Shown here piece after piece: positions 25,124 through 34,252 of a DNA stretch of 64,000 nt. This DNA comes from Streptomyces sp. MUM 2J. GTDB lineage: Bacteria > Actinomycetota > Actinomycetes > Streptomycetales > Streptomycetaceae. The first letter of the stretch is position 1. The number at the start of each line of letters is the position of its first letter. The stretch spans positions 1 through 64,000 of the forward strand of contig NZ_JADWYM010000015.1 in assembly GCF_022414535.1 (NCBI RefSeq). The letters run 5' to 3'. The position numbers and the translations under genes are program-made. Under the pieces are notes generated by a model that worked only from the letters and a program-made list of their open reading frames with translations, was not told the origin of the DNA and did not search any database.

Positions 25124-25950
25124 TGTGCCGTCACCTCGCGTGTCTGGGGCCCGAGGAGCCGATGCAGCGGCTCCTGGTGGATCCGCCGCACGCGCTGTAC
25201 CGGCAGTCGTGGGCGCCCCGGCACCAGCGCCACGGAACGGTGAACGCCGACGGTTTCGGCGTGGGCTGGTACGCCGAGGGCGATCCGGTGCCGGCCCGCT
25301 ACCGCAGGGCCGGGCCGATCTGGGCCGACCGGTCGTTCGCCGATCTCGCCAGGGTCGTCCGGGCGGGCGCGCTGCTGGCCGCCGTGCGGGACGCGACGCT
25401 GGCGGGGGCCGACGCGGAGGCCGCCGCCGCGCCGTTCGCCGGTGACCGGTGGCTGTTCAGCCACAACGGCGCCGTCACCGGCTGGCCGCGCTCCCTGGCC
25501 GCGGTCTCCCGTACCCTGCCGTCTGCGGACCTGCTGGAGCTGGAGGCACGCAACGACTCGGCGCTGGTGTGGGCGCTGGTCCTGGCCCGGCTGCGGGCCG
25601 GGGACGGTGCGGGGCAGGCGCTGGCGGACACGGTCGCCGGGGTCGCCGAGGCGGCCCCCGGTTCCCGGCTCAACCTGCTGCTCACCGACGGCACGTCGAT
25701 CGCCGCGACCGCCTGGGGCGACACCCTGTGGTACCTGCACGAGCCCGGCCACCGCGTCGTCGCGGCTTCCGAGCCGTACGACGACGATCCGCGCTGGCGA
25801 CCGGTCGCCGACCGCACCCTGCTCACGGCGAACCGGACCGACCTGCTGCTCACCCCGTTGAAGGACCCGCACGCCGACGCGGCGCCCCACCCCCCTCTCG
25901 GCTCCGGCCGGGCGGGGACGCCCCCATCCCCCGAGGAGTCCCGTACGTGA
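25123..25950 (+). CDS. egtC: EgtC, gamma-glutamyl hydrolase of ergothioneine synthesis
   Basis: A 275-residue class II glutamine-amidotransferase-type (Ntn) hydrolase. After Met removal the nucleophile is Cys2 (MCRHLACLGPEEP). NADGFGVGWY, LFSHNGAVTGW and ARNDSALVWALVL are the conserved substrate-pocket stretches. EgtC removes the gamma-glutamyl group from the EgtB sulfoxide. The start ATG shares one base with the egtB stop (TGATG) and the stop overlaps the egtD GTG, so translation of the operon is continuous. The last 30 residues (PHPPLGSGRAG...) are a non-conserved linker. Confidence 0.93.
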   Translation: MCRHLACLGPEEPMQRLLVDPPHALYRQSWAPRHQRHGTVNADGFGVGWYAEGDPVPARYRRAGPIWADRSFADLARVVRAGALLAAVRDATLAGADAEAAAAPFAGDRWLFSHNGAVTGWPRSLAAVSRTLPSADLLELEARNDSALVWALVLARLRAGDGAGQALADTVAGVAEAAPGSRLNLLLTDGTSIAATAWGDTLWYLHEPGHRVVAASEPYDDDPRWRPVADRTLLTANRTDLLLTPLKDPHADAAPHPPLGSGRAGTPPSPEESRT

Positions 25951-26909
25951 GCCCGTTCCAGATCACCCGCACGCTGCCGGAGCACGCCACGGAGGCCGCC
26001 CTGCGCGACGACGTGCTGCACGGCCTGACCTCGACGCCCAGGACACTGCCGCCGAAGTGGTTCTACGACGCCCGGGGCAGCGAACTGTTCGAGCAGATCA
26101 CCGAGCTGCCCGAGTACTACCCCACGCGCGCCGAGCGCGAGATCCTCGTCGACCGAGCGGCCGACATCGCCGCGGCGGCCGGCGCCCGCACCCTGGTGGA
26201 GCTGGGCTCGGGTTCCTCCGAGAAGACCCGGTATCTCATCGACGCCCTCTCCGGCCTGCACACCTACGTCCCCGTGGACGTCAGCGAGAGCGCGCTCGCC
26301 CAGGCCGGGAAGGCGGTGGCGGCCGAGCGGCCGGGGCTGGCCGTGCACGCCCTGATCGCCGACTTCACCGGCACTCTGGTGCTGCCGGACACGCCCGGTC
26401 CACGGCTGGTGGCGTTCCTCGGCGGCACGATCGGCAATCTGCTGCCCGCCGAGCGGGCCGCCTTCCTGTCCTCCCTGCGGGCGATGCTGGCGCCGGGCGA
26501 CATGCTCCTGCTCGGCACGGACCTGGTCAAGGACGAGGAGGTGCTGGTGCGGGCGTACGACGACACGGCCGGGGTGACGGCCGCGTTCAACAAGAACGTC
26601 CTGGCCGTCATCGACCGCGAGCTGGGCGCGGACTTCGATGCGGACGCCTTCGACCACGTGGCCCTGTGGGACGCCGAGCGCGAGTGGATCGAGATGCGGC
26701 TGCGCTCCCGCAAGGCGCAGACCGTGAAGATCCCCGCGCTCGGCCTGGCCCTGGACTTCGCCGCAGGCGAGGACCTGCGCACCGAGGTGTCGGCGAAGTT
26801 CCGCCGGGAAGGCGTGCGCCGCGAACTGGCCGCGTCCGGGCTGGACCTGACGCACTGGTGGACCGACGCCGAGGGGCGTTTCGCGCTGTCGCTGAGCACG
26901 GCCGGCTGA
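25947..26909 (+). CDS. egtD: L-histidine N-alpha-methyltransferase EgtD
   Basis: A 320-residue SAM-dependent enzyme that trimethylates histidine to hercynine, the first committed step of ergothioneine synthesis. Recognisable stretches are PPKWFYDARGSELFEQIT, ELPEYYPTRAEREIL, LVELGSGSSEKTRYLIDAL (SAM motif I), VPVDVSESAL, FLGGTIGNL and LLGTDLVKDEEVLVRAY (substrate site). The start is GTG in a GTGA overlap with egtC. No egtE-like C-S lyase gene follows, as is usual in Streptomyces where a distant PLP lyase is thought to act. The gene ends ten bases from a convergent lipoprotein gene. Confidence 0.95.
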   Translation: MSPFQITRTLPEHATEAALRDDVLHGLTSTPRTLPPKWFYDARGSELFEQITELPEYYPTRAEREILVDRAADIAAAAGARTLVELGSGSSEKTRYLIDALSGLHTYVPVDVSESALAQAGKAVAAERPGLAVHALIADFTGTLVLPDTPGPRLVAFLGGTIGNLLPAERAAFLSSLRAMLAPGDMLLLGTDLVKDEEVLVRAYDDTAGVTAAFNKNVLAVIDRELGADFDADAFDHVALWDAEREWIEMRLRSRKAQTVKIPALGLALDFAAGEDLRTEVSAKFRREGVRRELAASGLDLTHWWTDAEGRFALSLSTAG

Positions 26910-26919
26910 CCGGGGACGG

Positions 26920-28206
26920 TCAGGTGAGCGGGACCTGGAGCTGCTCGGTGATACGGCGCGAGGCCCGGCCTGCCGCCGTCTCGGGGTCGGTGCCGGTCAG
27001 GACCGCGGTCATGTAGGTCTTGATCGGGTTGTCCGCCTCGACGACCGCCCACTCCGGTGTACTGGGGGTCGCCCGTCCCTGGGCGGCCCCCGCCGCCATC
27101 GCGGCCACGCCCTCCTCGCCGGCGACGGCCCGGGCGAGTCCCGCCTTGTTGGGCACGTAGTCCATCGTCCGGGCCAGGTCGCTGTCCCACCGGGCGCCGG
27201 TGAGCGCGCCGACCACGGCCACGGCGCCCGCCCGGTCGTCGGTGTTCTGCGGGACCACGAGGTCCGAGCCTCCGGTGAAGACGGCACCGGGCTTGCCGGC
27301 GGTCGGCCCGGGCACGGGGAAGAATCCCAGCTTGTCCTCCAGGGCGGGGTTCTTCTCCAGGACGGCTCGGACGAGTCCCGGCACGGCGATGATCTGCGCC
27401 ACCCTGCCGCCCGCGAAGACGCCCGCCTGGGGCGGGTGGTCCTCGTCGGCGTCGGCCGGACCGTCGCCGAGGGCCTGGAGCCGGCGGTAGAAGTCCATGC
27501 CGCGCAGGGCGGCCGGGGTGTCGAGGGTGCCCTTCCAGGCGCCTTCGTCCTGGCGGGCGAGGTCGCCGCCCTCGTCCCAGATGAAGCCGGAGAGGGTGTA
27601 CCAGTCCTGGCCGGCCAGGTAGATGCCCTGGTTGGCGCCGGAGTCGAGCTTCGCGGTGACGTCCAGCCACTCGTCGCGCGAGCGCGGCGGCTTCTTGATG
27701 CCGGCCTCGGCGAAGAGGTCCTTGCGGTAGATGACGACGCGGTTGGCGGCGTACCAGGGGATGCCGTACTGCGTGCCCCTCTGCCGGCCCGGTTCGGCGA
27801 GGCCGGGCAGCCAGTCGTCGGAGCCCCAGTCGCGCATCGACTCCAGCGTCAGGTCGAGCAGTCCGCCCCGGTCGACGTACTGCGGGACCTGGGTGTTCCC
27901 GACCTCGATGACGTCCGGGAGGCTCTCCTTGCCGTCCTTGCCGTCCTTGCCGGATCCGCTCTTCAGCGCGGCCTGGATCTTCGGGCCGATGCCCGTCCAC
28001 TCCTGGATGCGGATGTCCAGGTCGAGGTCGGTACGGGTGCGTTCGAAGTCCTCGGTGAACCGGCGCAGGAACTCCGGGGAGGCACTGTCCTTCATCAGCC
28101 ACACGGTGACGGTGTGCCGTGCGCCCCCGCCGCCCTGCGGCAGCAGGCCGCAGCCACCGAGCAGAGAGGCGGACACGCAGACGAGGGCGAGCAGACGGCG
28201 GCGCAC
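26920..28206 (-). CDS. Sugar ABC transporter substrate-binding lipoprotein
   Basis: A 428-residue extracellular binding protein, group 1 (SBP_bac_1). The signal peptide ends in a lipobox (ASLLGGC), so it is a lipid-anchored protein on the outer face of the membrane. TVTVWLMKDSASPEFLRRF, IPWYAANRVVIYRKDLFAEAGI, VFAGGRVAQII and VFTGGSDLVVPQNTDD are typical of carbohydrate-binding members. GTG 28206 follows GGGAGACC and gives a normal signal peptide; an upstream GTG at 28278 adds 24 residues. No permease or ATPase genes lie beside it, so it must share a transporter. A DasR-like site upstream hints at an aminosugar or chitin-derived ligand. Confidence 0.88.
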   Translation of the reverse strand: MRRRLLALVCVSASLLGGCGLLPQGGGGARHTVTVWLMKDSASPEFLRRFTEDFERTRTDLDLDIRIQEWTGIGPKIQAALKSGSGKDGKDGKESLPDVIEVGNTQVPQYVDRGGLLDLTLESMRDWGSDDWLPGLAEPGRQRGTQYGIPWYAANRVVIYRKDLFAEAGIKKPPRSRDEWLDVTAKLDSGANQGIYLAGQDWYTLSGFIWDEGGDLARQDEGAWKGTLDTPAALRGMDFYRRLQALGDGPADADEDHPPQAGVFAGGRVAQIIAVPGLVRAVLEKNPALEDKLGFFPVPGPTAGKPGAVFTGGSDLVVPQNTDDRAGAVAVVGALTGARWDSDLARTMDYVPNKAGLARAVAGEEGVAAMAAGAAQGRATPSTPEWAVVEADNPIKTYMTAVLTGTDPETAAGRASRRITEQLQVPLT

Positions 28207-28301
28207 GGAGGGTCTCCCGGGGTCCGGAACTGATCCTGTGGACAGGGGTGTGGGGCCCGACGTGGGGGACGAGCGCACGGCTCGAACGGGTGTGCTGGAT
28301 T

Positions 28302-28315
28302 TTGGTATGGACCAA
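28302..28315. promoter_or_regulatory. DasR-like operator (dre) TTGGTATGGACCAA
   Basis: A 14-bp palindrome with perfect TTGGT/ACCAA arms about 95 bases before the lipoprotein start. It matches the known DasR consensus TGGTCTAGACCA at 10 of 12 positions. DasR is the GntR-type regulator of GlcNAc and chitin use in Streptomyces. The site could serve the lipoprotein gene (minus strand) or dodecin (plus strand). Confidence 0.55.
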
Positions 28316-28437
28316 TGCCGAGGTCAAGGGGTCCCGGCTGACGCACCCGACGCCTCGCGCTCCGCCGCAGCTTGGGGCACGGTGGAGTGACAGGTACCAC
28401 ACGCACCGTGACCGTCTCCGCGGAGAGGAGCACCCGC

Positions 28438-28653
28438 ATGTCGAACCACACCTACCGGGTCACCGAGATCGTCGGCAGCTCGCACGACGGCGTCGACCAA
28501 GCCGTACGCAACGCCATCAGCAGGGCCTCGCAGACCCTGCGGAACCTGGACTGGTTCGAGGTGACCCAGGTTCGCGGCCAGTTGGAGAACGGGCAGATCG
28601 CGCACTGGCAGGTGGGGGTCAAGGTCGGGTTCCGCCTGGAGGAGTCGGACTGA
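28438..28653 (+). CDS. Dodecin family flavin-binding protein
   Basis: A 71-residue dodecin. The full small fold is visible: a first strand HTYRVTEIVGSSHDG, the helix VDQAVRNAISRASQTLRNLDWFEV (with the Trp used to stack on flavin) and strands TQVRGQLENGQIAHWQVGVKVGFRL. Dodecins form 12-subunit shells that store or buffer flavins. The ATG at 28438 has AGAGGAGCACCC upstream; a longer frame upstream is unconserved. Cytosolic, probably transcribed alone. Confidence 0.93.
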   Translation: MSNHTYRVTEIVGSSHDGVDQAVRNAISRASQTLRNLDWFEVTQVRGQLENGQIAHWQVGVKVGFRLEESD

Positions 28654-28780
28654 CGTCCCGTCCGGACGCACCGCACCGCTCGGGGCGCACCCCGCGGAAC
28701 GGACGTCCTGTCCGGGCAGACCCGGCCCCGCCGGGGCGCGGCCCGGACGCACCGCGCCGTCCGTGCTCCGGGCCGGTGGC

Positions 28781-29272
28781 TCAGGTGCGCCCCTCCCGCT
28801 CCTGCGCGTCCCGCAGGTCGGGGGACGGGGCGGACCAACGGGCCCGGACGACGGTGAACCCCGCCCGCTCGGCGTCCACGCACACCAACTCGTCGTCGTC
28901 GACCAGCATCCGCACCTCCCTCGTACGGGCGAGCCGGCGCAGGACGGCCAGCTTGGTGGAACGGGCGGGCCGCCGGTCGTCGTTGCGGCGCATGTACAGC
29001 CGTCCCGCGGGCAGCCCGTGCGCGGCGAGCCACTGCAGGCTGTCGTGCCGGCAGCGCTCGGGCCGCCCGGTCAGGTAGACCACCTCGCACTCGCGGGCGC
29101 TGTCCACGGCGAGCGCCACACCCTCGGGGATCGGCGGATCGTGCGGCGCGGCCGCGAAGAACGCGGTCCAGTCGCGCGGCCTGTGCTCCAGGAACCTCTG
29201 CCGGTGGGTGGTGTCGGCGAGGGTGTTGTCGAGGTCGAACACGGCGAGCGGAGCCCGGCTGTTGTCGGTCAC
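28781..29272 (-). CDS. HAD phosphatase (polynucleotide-kinase-3'-phosphatase-like)
   Basis: A 163-residue HAD protein. LAVFDLDNTLADTTHRQRFL is motif I with both catalytic Asp residues, VVYLTGRPE is motif II, and ARSTKLAVLRRLART with MLVDDDELVC gives motifs III and IV. The short cap and the HRQRFLEHRPRDWTAFFAA segment resemble the phosphatase domain of PNK-type and LNS2-like proteins. It starts at GTG 29272 with a weak ribosome site. The substrate could be a nucleic-acid or nucleotide 3'-phosphate; not determinable here. Divergent from the LysE-type exporter. Confidence 0.8.
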   Translation of the reverse strand: MTDNSRAPLAVFDLDNTLADTTHRQRFLEHRPRDWTAFFAAAPHDPPIPEGVALAVDSARECEVVYLTGRPERCRHDSLQWLAAHGLPAGRLYMRRNDDRRPARSTKLAVLRRLARTREVRMLVDDDELVCVDAERAGFTVVRARWSAPSPDLRDAQEREGRT

Positions 29273-29431
29273 GCCGCCCACCCTAGGGATGTTTCGAAGG
29301 TCCCGCACAGCACCCACGGCGCCCGGCACGCGCCCCCGCCGCACCGTGCCGCGAGCCGGCAGGACGCCCTCCGCGTCCCCGGGCCCGGATCCGGGAAACG
29401 CCGTGGTGCCCGGAGGGGGGCGCGTGCTTGC

Positions 29432-30079
29432 ATGGGCGGCATGGTGTCCCCCGACCGGCTGACCGCCTTCGCCGCGCTCTCCCTGCTGCTGATCGTCGTC
29501 CCCGGCCCGAGCGTGCTGTTCGTCGTCGGGCGGGCGCTGGCGCAGGGCCGCCGTGCCGCGCTCACCACGGTCGCCGGCAACACCCTGGGCGCCTATGTCC
29601 TCGTGGCGGCCGTGGCCCTCGGTATCGGCTCGGTCGTGGAACGCTCGGCCCTCGTCTTCACCATCCTCAAGCTCGCGGGCGCCGTCTGCCTCGTGCACCT
29701 CGGCGTCCGGGCGTGGCGGGAACGGGGCGGGCTGCGGGCGGCGTTCACCGCGGCGGAGGGCGCGCGCGGCGGCCGGCGCACCTTCTGGGAGGGGTTCGCG
29801 CTCGGCGTCTCCAACCCCAAGACCATCGTGTTCTTCGCCGCGGTCCTGCCCCAGTTCGTCGACCGCGGGCAGGGCGGCGCGGCGGCCCAGATGCTGCTGC
29901 TCGGCCTGGTGTTCAACCTGATGGCGCTCGCCTGCGACAGCATGTGGGGACTGGCGGCCGCCACCACGCGCGACTGGTTCGCCCGCTCCCCACGCCGGCT
30001 CTCCCTGATCGGCGGGGCCGGCGGGCTGACGATGATCGGCCTCGGTGTGACGGTGGCCGCGACCGGTGGCAAGGACTGA
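29432..30079 (+). CDS. LysE/RhtB-family amino-acid exporter
   Basis: A 215-residue membrane protein with about six helices: FAALSLLLIVVPGPSVLFVVGRAL (family PGP motif in helix 1), TTVAGNTLGAYVLVAAVALGIG, LVFTILKLAGAVCLVHLGVRAW, EGFALGVSNPKTIVFFAAVLPQF (NPK motif) and a C-terminal GGLTMIGLGVTVA. The motifs are those of LysE-type translocators, which export amino acids or small metabolites with the proton gradient. Either ATG 29432 or 29441 may start translation; GGAGGGGGG lies 11 bases before the first. Substrate unknown. Confidence 0.88.
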   Translation: MGGMVSPDRLTAFAALSLLLIVVPGPSVLFVVGRALAQGRRAALTTVAGNTLGAYVLVAAVALGIGSVVERSALVFTILKLAGAVCLVHLGVRAWRERGGLRAAFTAAEGARGGRRTFWEGFALGVSNPKTIVFFAAVLPQFVDRGQGGAAAQMLLLGLVFNLMALACDSMWGLAAATTRDWFARSPRRLSLIGGAGGLTMIGLGVTVAATGGKD

Positions 30080-30220
30080 CGGAGTGGTGATCACCGCGGC
30101 TCCACCCCGGGTCCGCCCTCAGGACCGCCGGCCCCCAGGGCACGAGGCTTCCCGGAGCACAGGCCCGGGCGACCGGGGTCCCGCGGCATGCCGGCCACCC
30201 GAATGGATCATGCTGCTTCC

Positions 30221-30646
30221 ATGAGAAGCGTCTCGCCCGCCGTACCCGTTTCCGCCGCCCCCTCCCGCGCTCCCGCCCGCGCCGCCTCCACGCCCCCGTG
30301 CACGCTGGTCGTGTGCCGCGGCTGCTGCTGCGGCGACGCCCGCAAGAACCCCGGCACGGACCACGCCGGGCAGCTCGACCGGCTGCGGTCGGCCGCCGTG
30401 GAGCACGGGTTCCGGGTCCGTACGAGCGACTGCCCCGGCCCCTGCGACCAGGCGAACGTCATCGTCGTCCAGCCCTCCGCCGCGGGCCGCCGGGCCGGCG
30501 GGCGGCCCGTGTGGGTCGGCTTCGCCACCGACGACGACAGCACCGGGGAGGTCGTCGCCTGGGCGGCGGAGGGCGGGCCGGGTGTGGCCCGCCCTCCGGT
30601 GGCACTGGAGCTGCAGTTCGTCGAACCGCGCCCGCCCCGCGCCTGA
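30221..30646 (+). CDS. Thioredoxin-like [2Fe-2S] ferredoxin domain protein
   Basis: A 141-residue protein. After a disordered Ala/Ser/Pro leader comes [19 protein letters not shown] and later [16 protein letters not shown], the spaced cysteines of the thioredoxin-like [2Fe-2S] ferredoxin (COG3411-type) fold. The CPGPC pair and a first Cys cluster would hold one iron-sulfur cluster. The C-terminal region ([19 protein letters not shown]) completes the fold. No strong ribosome site is visible before ATG 30221 or the in-frame ATG 30188, so the start is unsure and could be leaderless. Likely a cytosolic electron carrier; partner unknown. Confidence 0.75.
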   Translation: MRSVSPAVPVSAAPSRAPARAASTPPCTLVVCRGCCCGDARKNPGTDHAGQLDRLRSAAVEHGFRVRTSDCPGPCDQANVIVVQPSAAGRRAGGRPVWVGFATDDDSTGEVVAWAAEGGPGVARPPVALELQFVEPRPPRA

Positions 30647-30705
30647 GCCGTCCCGGGCCCGCGCAGCGGGCGGAATCCCTGGGCGTGCGGGGCGTTGAAC
30701 GGTGT

Positions 30706-31719
30706 ATGAGTTCCCTGATCGCGCAGACCCGTTTCTCCGTCCTCGACCGCTCCCGCATCCGCGAGGGCCGCACGGCCGGCGAGGCGCTGCGCGACACCGT
30801 GGCACTGGCCCAGGAGGCCGAACGGCTGGGCTACCACCGGTTCTGGGTGTCGGAGCACCACGGGGTGCCCGGCGTGGCCGGCTCGGCGCCGACCGTGTTG
30901 GCCGCGGCCGTCGCCGGGGCGACGCGCACACTGCGCGTCGGCACCGGCGGGGTGATGCTGCCCAACCACCGGCCGCTGGTGGTCGCAGAGCAGTTCGGGG
31001 TGCTGGAGTCGCTCTTCCCGGGGCGGATCGACATGGGCCTCGGCCGCTCGGTCGGGTTCACCGACGGGGTGCGCCGGGCACTCGGCCGGGACCGGGACGA
31101 CGCGGCAGGCTTCGCGGACCAGCTCCGTGAACTGCTCGGCTGGTTCCGGGGCACCTCCCCGACCGGGGTCCGTGCGCGCCCCGCCGAGGGGCTGCTGGTC
31201 CCGCCGTTCGTCCTCGCCATGGGCGAGGGGGCCTCGATCGCCGCCCACGCGGGGCTGCCGATGGTCATCGGCGACCTGCGGAACCGGGAGCGGATGCAGC
31301 GCGGCGTGGACCACTACCACACGCACTTCCGCCCCTCCGAGTGGGCGCGGGAACCGTACGTCGTCGTCTCCGGCACGGTCGCGGTGGCCCGCACCCCGGA
31401 GGCGGCCCGCAGGCTGCTGGTACCCGAGGCCTGGTCGATGGCTCACTCCCGCACCCGCGGCACCTTCCCTCCGCTGCCACCCGCCGAGCACGTGGAGGCC
31501 CGCACGATGACCGCCAGGGAACGCACCCTGTACGAGTCGGGACTCACCGGGCACATCGCCGGCACCGGGGAGCAGGTCGCCCACGCACTGGAGACGCTGC
31601 TGAAGGAGACCGGTGCACAGGAGGTGCTGGTGACGACGAGCACCTACGACCGCGAGGCGCTGACGGACTCCTACCGGCGGCTCGCCGCCCTCGTGTCCGG
31701 GGGCGCCGTCGCGTCCTGA
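30706..31719 (+). CDS. LLM-class flavin-dependent oxidoreductase
   Basis: A 337-residue luciferase-like monooxygenase. Family marks: [12 protein letters not shown] (strand 1), [38 protein letters not shown] in part, [36 protein letters not shown] in part, and the C-terminal [19 protein letters not shown]. The WVSEHH motif is that of the group-1 FMN-dependent alkanal-monooxygenase-like proteins. It uses FMNH2 or F420 and O2; the substrate is unknown. ATG 30706. It lies 59 bases after the ferredoxin-like gene, on the same strand. Confidence 0.87.
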   Translation: MSSLIAQTRFSVLDRSRIREGRTAGEALRDTVALAQEAERLGYHRFWVSEHHGVPGVAGSAPTVLAAAVAGATRTLRVGTGGVMLPNHRPLVVAEQFGVLESLFPGRIDMGLGRSVGFTDGVRRALGRDRDDAAGFADQLRELLGWFRGTSPTGVRARPAEGLLVPPFVLAMGEGASIAAHAGLPMVIGDLRNRERMQRGVDHYHTHFRPSEWAREPYVVVSGTVAVARTPEAARRLLVPEAWSMAHSRTRGTFPPLPPAEHVEARTMTARERTLYESGLTGHIAGTGEQVAHALETLLKETGAQEVLVTTSTYDREALTDSYRRLAALVSGGAVAS

Positions 31720-31789
31720 GCGTGGCCCTCGGTGCTGGCGTAGGATCGCAGGGTTTGCCCCCGAGAGCGGAGAGCGGTGCCAAGGCCCC

Positions 31790-34159
31790 ATGCCCAGCCC
31801 CAACGACCCGTACGTGCGGGTCCGCGGCGCCCGCGAGCACAACCTCAAGAACGTGGACGTGGACATCCCCAGGGATGTCGTGGCCGTCTTCACGGGCGTC
31901 TCCGGATCGGGGAAGTCGTCACTGGCGTTCGGCACGATCTACGCCGAGGCGCAGCGGCGCTACTTCGAGTCGGTCGCACCGTACGCGCGGCGTCTGATCC
32001 ACCAGGTCGGTGCCCCGAAGGTCGGCGAGATCTCGGGCCTGCCGCCCGCGGTCTCCCTGGAGCAGCGCCGGTCGGCGCCGACCTCTCGCTCGTCGGTCGG
32101 GACGGTGACCCATCTGTCCGCGTCCCTGCGGATGCTGTTCTCCCGCGCGGGCGACCACCCGCCGGGCGCGCCGCGCCTGGACTCCGACGCCTTCTCCCCC
32201 AACACGGCCGCCGGAGCCTGCCCCGCGTGCCACGGCCTGGGCCGGGTGCACCGCACGGCCGAGGAGTTGCTGGTCCCCGACGCGTCGCTGTCGATCCGCG
32301 AGGGCGCGATCGCCGCGTGGCCGGGCGCCTGGCAGGGCAAGAACCTGCGGGACGTCCTGGAGGCCCTCGGCCACGACGTGGACCGGCCCTGGCGCGAGCT
32401 GCCCGCCGCCGAACGCGAGTGGATCCTGTTCACGGACGAGCAGCCGGTGGTCACCGTGCACCCGGTGCGCGACGCCGACCGGATCCAACGGCCGTACCAG
32501 GGCACGTACATGAGTGCCCGGCGCTGGGTGATGAAGACCTTCGCGGAGTCGAAGAGCGCCACTCTGCGGGCGAAGGCGGAGCGTTTCCTGACCAGTGTGC
32601 CCTGCCCGGCGTGCGGAGGCGGCAGGCTGCGGCCCGAGGCCCTGGCGGTCACCTTCGCGGGCCGGACGATCGCCGACCTGGCGGCGCTGCCGCTGGCGGA
32701 GCTGGCCGGGATCCTGGCGGCCGGGGACGGGGCTGCGCGGGTGCTGACCGACGATCTCAAGGCCCGTATCGCGCCGGTCGTCGAACTCGGTCTCGGCTAC
32801 CTCAGCCTGGACCGCGCCACGCCGACCCTGTCAGCGGGTGAACTGCAACGCCTGCGCCTGGCGACCCAGCTGAGGTCCGGTCTGTTCGGCGTGGTGTACG
32901 TCCTCGACGAACCGTCGGCGGGGCTGCACCCGGCGGACACGGAGGCGCTGCTGGCGGTGCTGGCACGGCTGAAGGCAGCCGGGAACACGGTCTTCGTGGT
33001 CGAGCACCACTTGGAGGTCGTCCGCGGCGCCGACTGGCTGGTGGACGTCGGGCCGCACGCGGGCGAGCACGGCGGACGGGTGCTGCACAGCGGCCCGGTG
33101 GCACAGCTCGCGGGTGTCGCGGAGTCGGCGACGGCCCGTCACCTGTTCGACGCCTCCCCGGCCCCCGCGCGTGAGGTCCGCACCGCCCGCGGACACCTGC
33201 GGGTCGGCCCGGTCACCCGCCACAACCTTCGGGAGGTGACGGCGGACATCCCGCTCGGGGTGCTCACGGCGGTCACCGGGGTGTCCGGTTCCGGGAAGTC
33301 GACGCTGATCGGTGAGATCACCGAGGACCTCGACGGTGTGAGCCGCCTGGTGGCGGTCGACCAGAAGCCGATCGGCCGCACCCCCCGCTCCAACCTCGCC
33401 ACCTACACGGGCCTGTTCGACGTCGTGCGGAAGCTCTTCGCGGCCACCGGGGAGGCGCGGCGGCGCGGCTACGGCGTCGGCCGCTTCTCCTTCAACGTGC
33501 CCGGAGGACGCTGCGAGACCTGCCAGGGCGAGGGCTTCGTCAGCGTGGAGCTGCTCTTCCTGCCCAGCACGTACGCCCCCTGCCCCGGCTGCGGCGGGGC
33601 GCGCTACAACCCGCGGACGCTGGAGGTGGCGTACCGGGGCAGGACCGTCGCCGAGGTCCTGGACCTGACCGTCGAGGCCGCGGCGGACTTCTTCGCGGAC
33701 ACCCCGGCCGCCGCCCGCCCCTTGGGTGCCCTGCTCGACGTCGGCCTCGGATACCTGCGGCTCGGCCAGCCCGCCACCGAACTCTCCGGCGGCGAGGCCC
33801 AGCGCATCAAACTCGCGGCCGAGCTGCAGCGCGGCCGGCGCGGGGACACCCTCTACCTCCTCGACGAACCGACCACCGGCCTCCATCCCGCCGATGTGGA
33901 GGTGCTGATGCGGCGGCTGCACGGCCTGGTGGACGCCGGGCACACGGTCGTCGTCGTCGAGCACGACATGTCGGTGGTGGCGGGTTCGGACTGGGTGATC
34001 GACCTGGGTCCCGGGGGCGGCGAGGCGGGCGGCAGGATCGTGGCGGCGGGGGTACCCGCGCGCGTGGCCCGCGCGGAGGGGAGCGCGACGGCGGCGTATC
34101 TGGCGCGGGCGCTGCCTCCGCATCCGGCGGACCGGGCGGGGCACACGTCGGACCGGTGA
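31790..34159 (+). CDS. UvrA-like ABC ATPase (short UvrA2/class II type)
   Basis: A 789-residue member of the UvrA family, shorter than true UvrA (about 950-1000) because the UvrB-binding and insertion regions are reduced. It holds two ABC cassettes: Walker [13 protein letters not shown] and [12 protein letters not shown], Walker [14 protein letters not shown] and [13 protein letters not shown], and zinc-binding [28 protein letters not shown] and CPGCGG. The first signature is LSAGE (residues 347-351) instead of LSGGE; the second is canonical at 665. UvrA2 proteins are linked to DNA-damage tolerance and drug resistance. ATG 31790. No uvrB or uvrC gene is near. Confidence 0.88.
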   Translation: MPSPNDPYVRVRGAREHNLKNVDVDIPRDVVAVFTGVSGSGKSSLAFGTIYAEAQRRYFESVAPYARRLIHQVGAPKVGEISGLPPAVSLEQRRSAPTSRSSVGTVTHLSASLRMLFSRAGDHPPGAPRLDSDAFSPNTAAGACPACHGLGRVHRTAEELLVPDASLSIREGAIAAWPGAWQGKNLRDVLEALGHDVDRPWRELPAAEREWILFTDEQPVVTVHPVRDADRIQRPYQGTYMSARRWVMKTFAESKSATLRAKAERFLTSVPCPACGGGRLRPEALAVTFAGRTIADLAALPLAELAGILAAGDGAARVLTDDLKARIAPVVELGLGYLSLDRATPTLSAGELQRLRLATQLRSGLFGVVYVLDEPSAGLHPADTEALLAVLARLKAAGNTVFVVEHHLEVVRGADWLVDVGPHAGEHGGRVLHSGPVAQLAGVAESATARHLFDASPAPAREVRTARGHLRVGPVTRHNLREVTADIPLGVLTAVTGVSGSGKSTLIGEITEDLDGVSRLVAVDQKPIGRTPRSNLATYTGLFDVVRKLFAATGEARRRGYGVGRFSFNVPGGRCETCQGEGFVSVELLFLPSTYAPCPGCGGARYNPRTLEVAYRGRTVAEVLDLTVEAAADFFADTPAAARPLGALLDVGLGYLRLGQPATELSGGEAQRIKLAAELQRGRRGDTLYLLDEPTTGLHPADVEVLMRRLHGLVDAGHTVVVVEHDMSVVAGSDWVIDLGPGGGEAGGRIVAAGVPARVARAEGSATAAYLARALPPHPADRAGHTSDR

Positions 34160-34252
34160 CGGCGGGCCTACCGCGCGCGGCGGAACCGCCCGCCGGCCCG
34201 GCCAGGGCGCGCTGCCCACCCGCACCGACCGGCCCCGCCGGCCCCCTCGGGC

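Noticed and set aside
26910..28206. The lipoprotein gene as part of the ergothioneine operon.
   Set aside because: It lies on the opposite strand, converging with egtD, and has its own upstream regulatory site.
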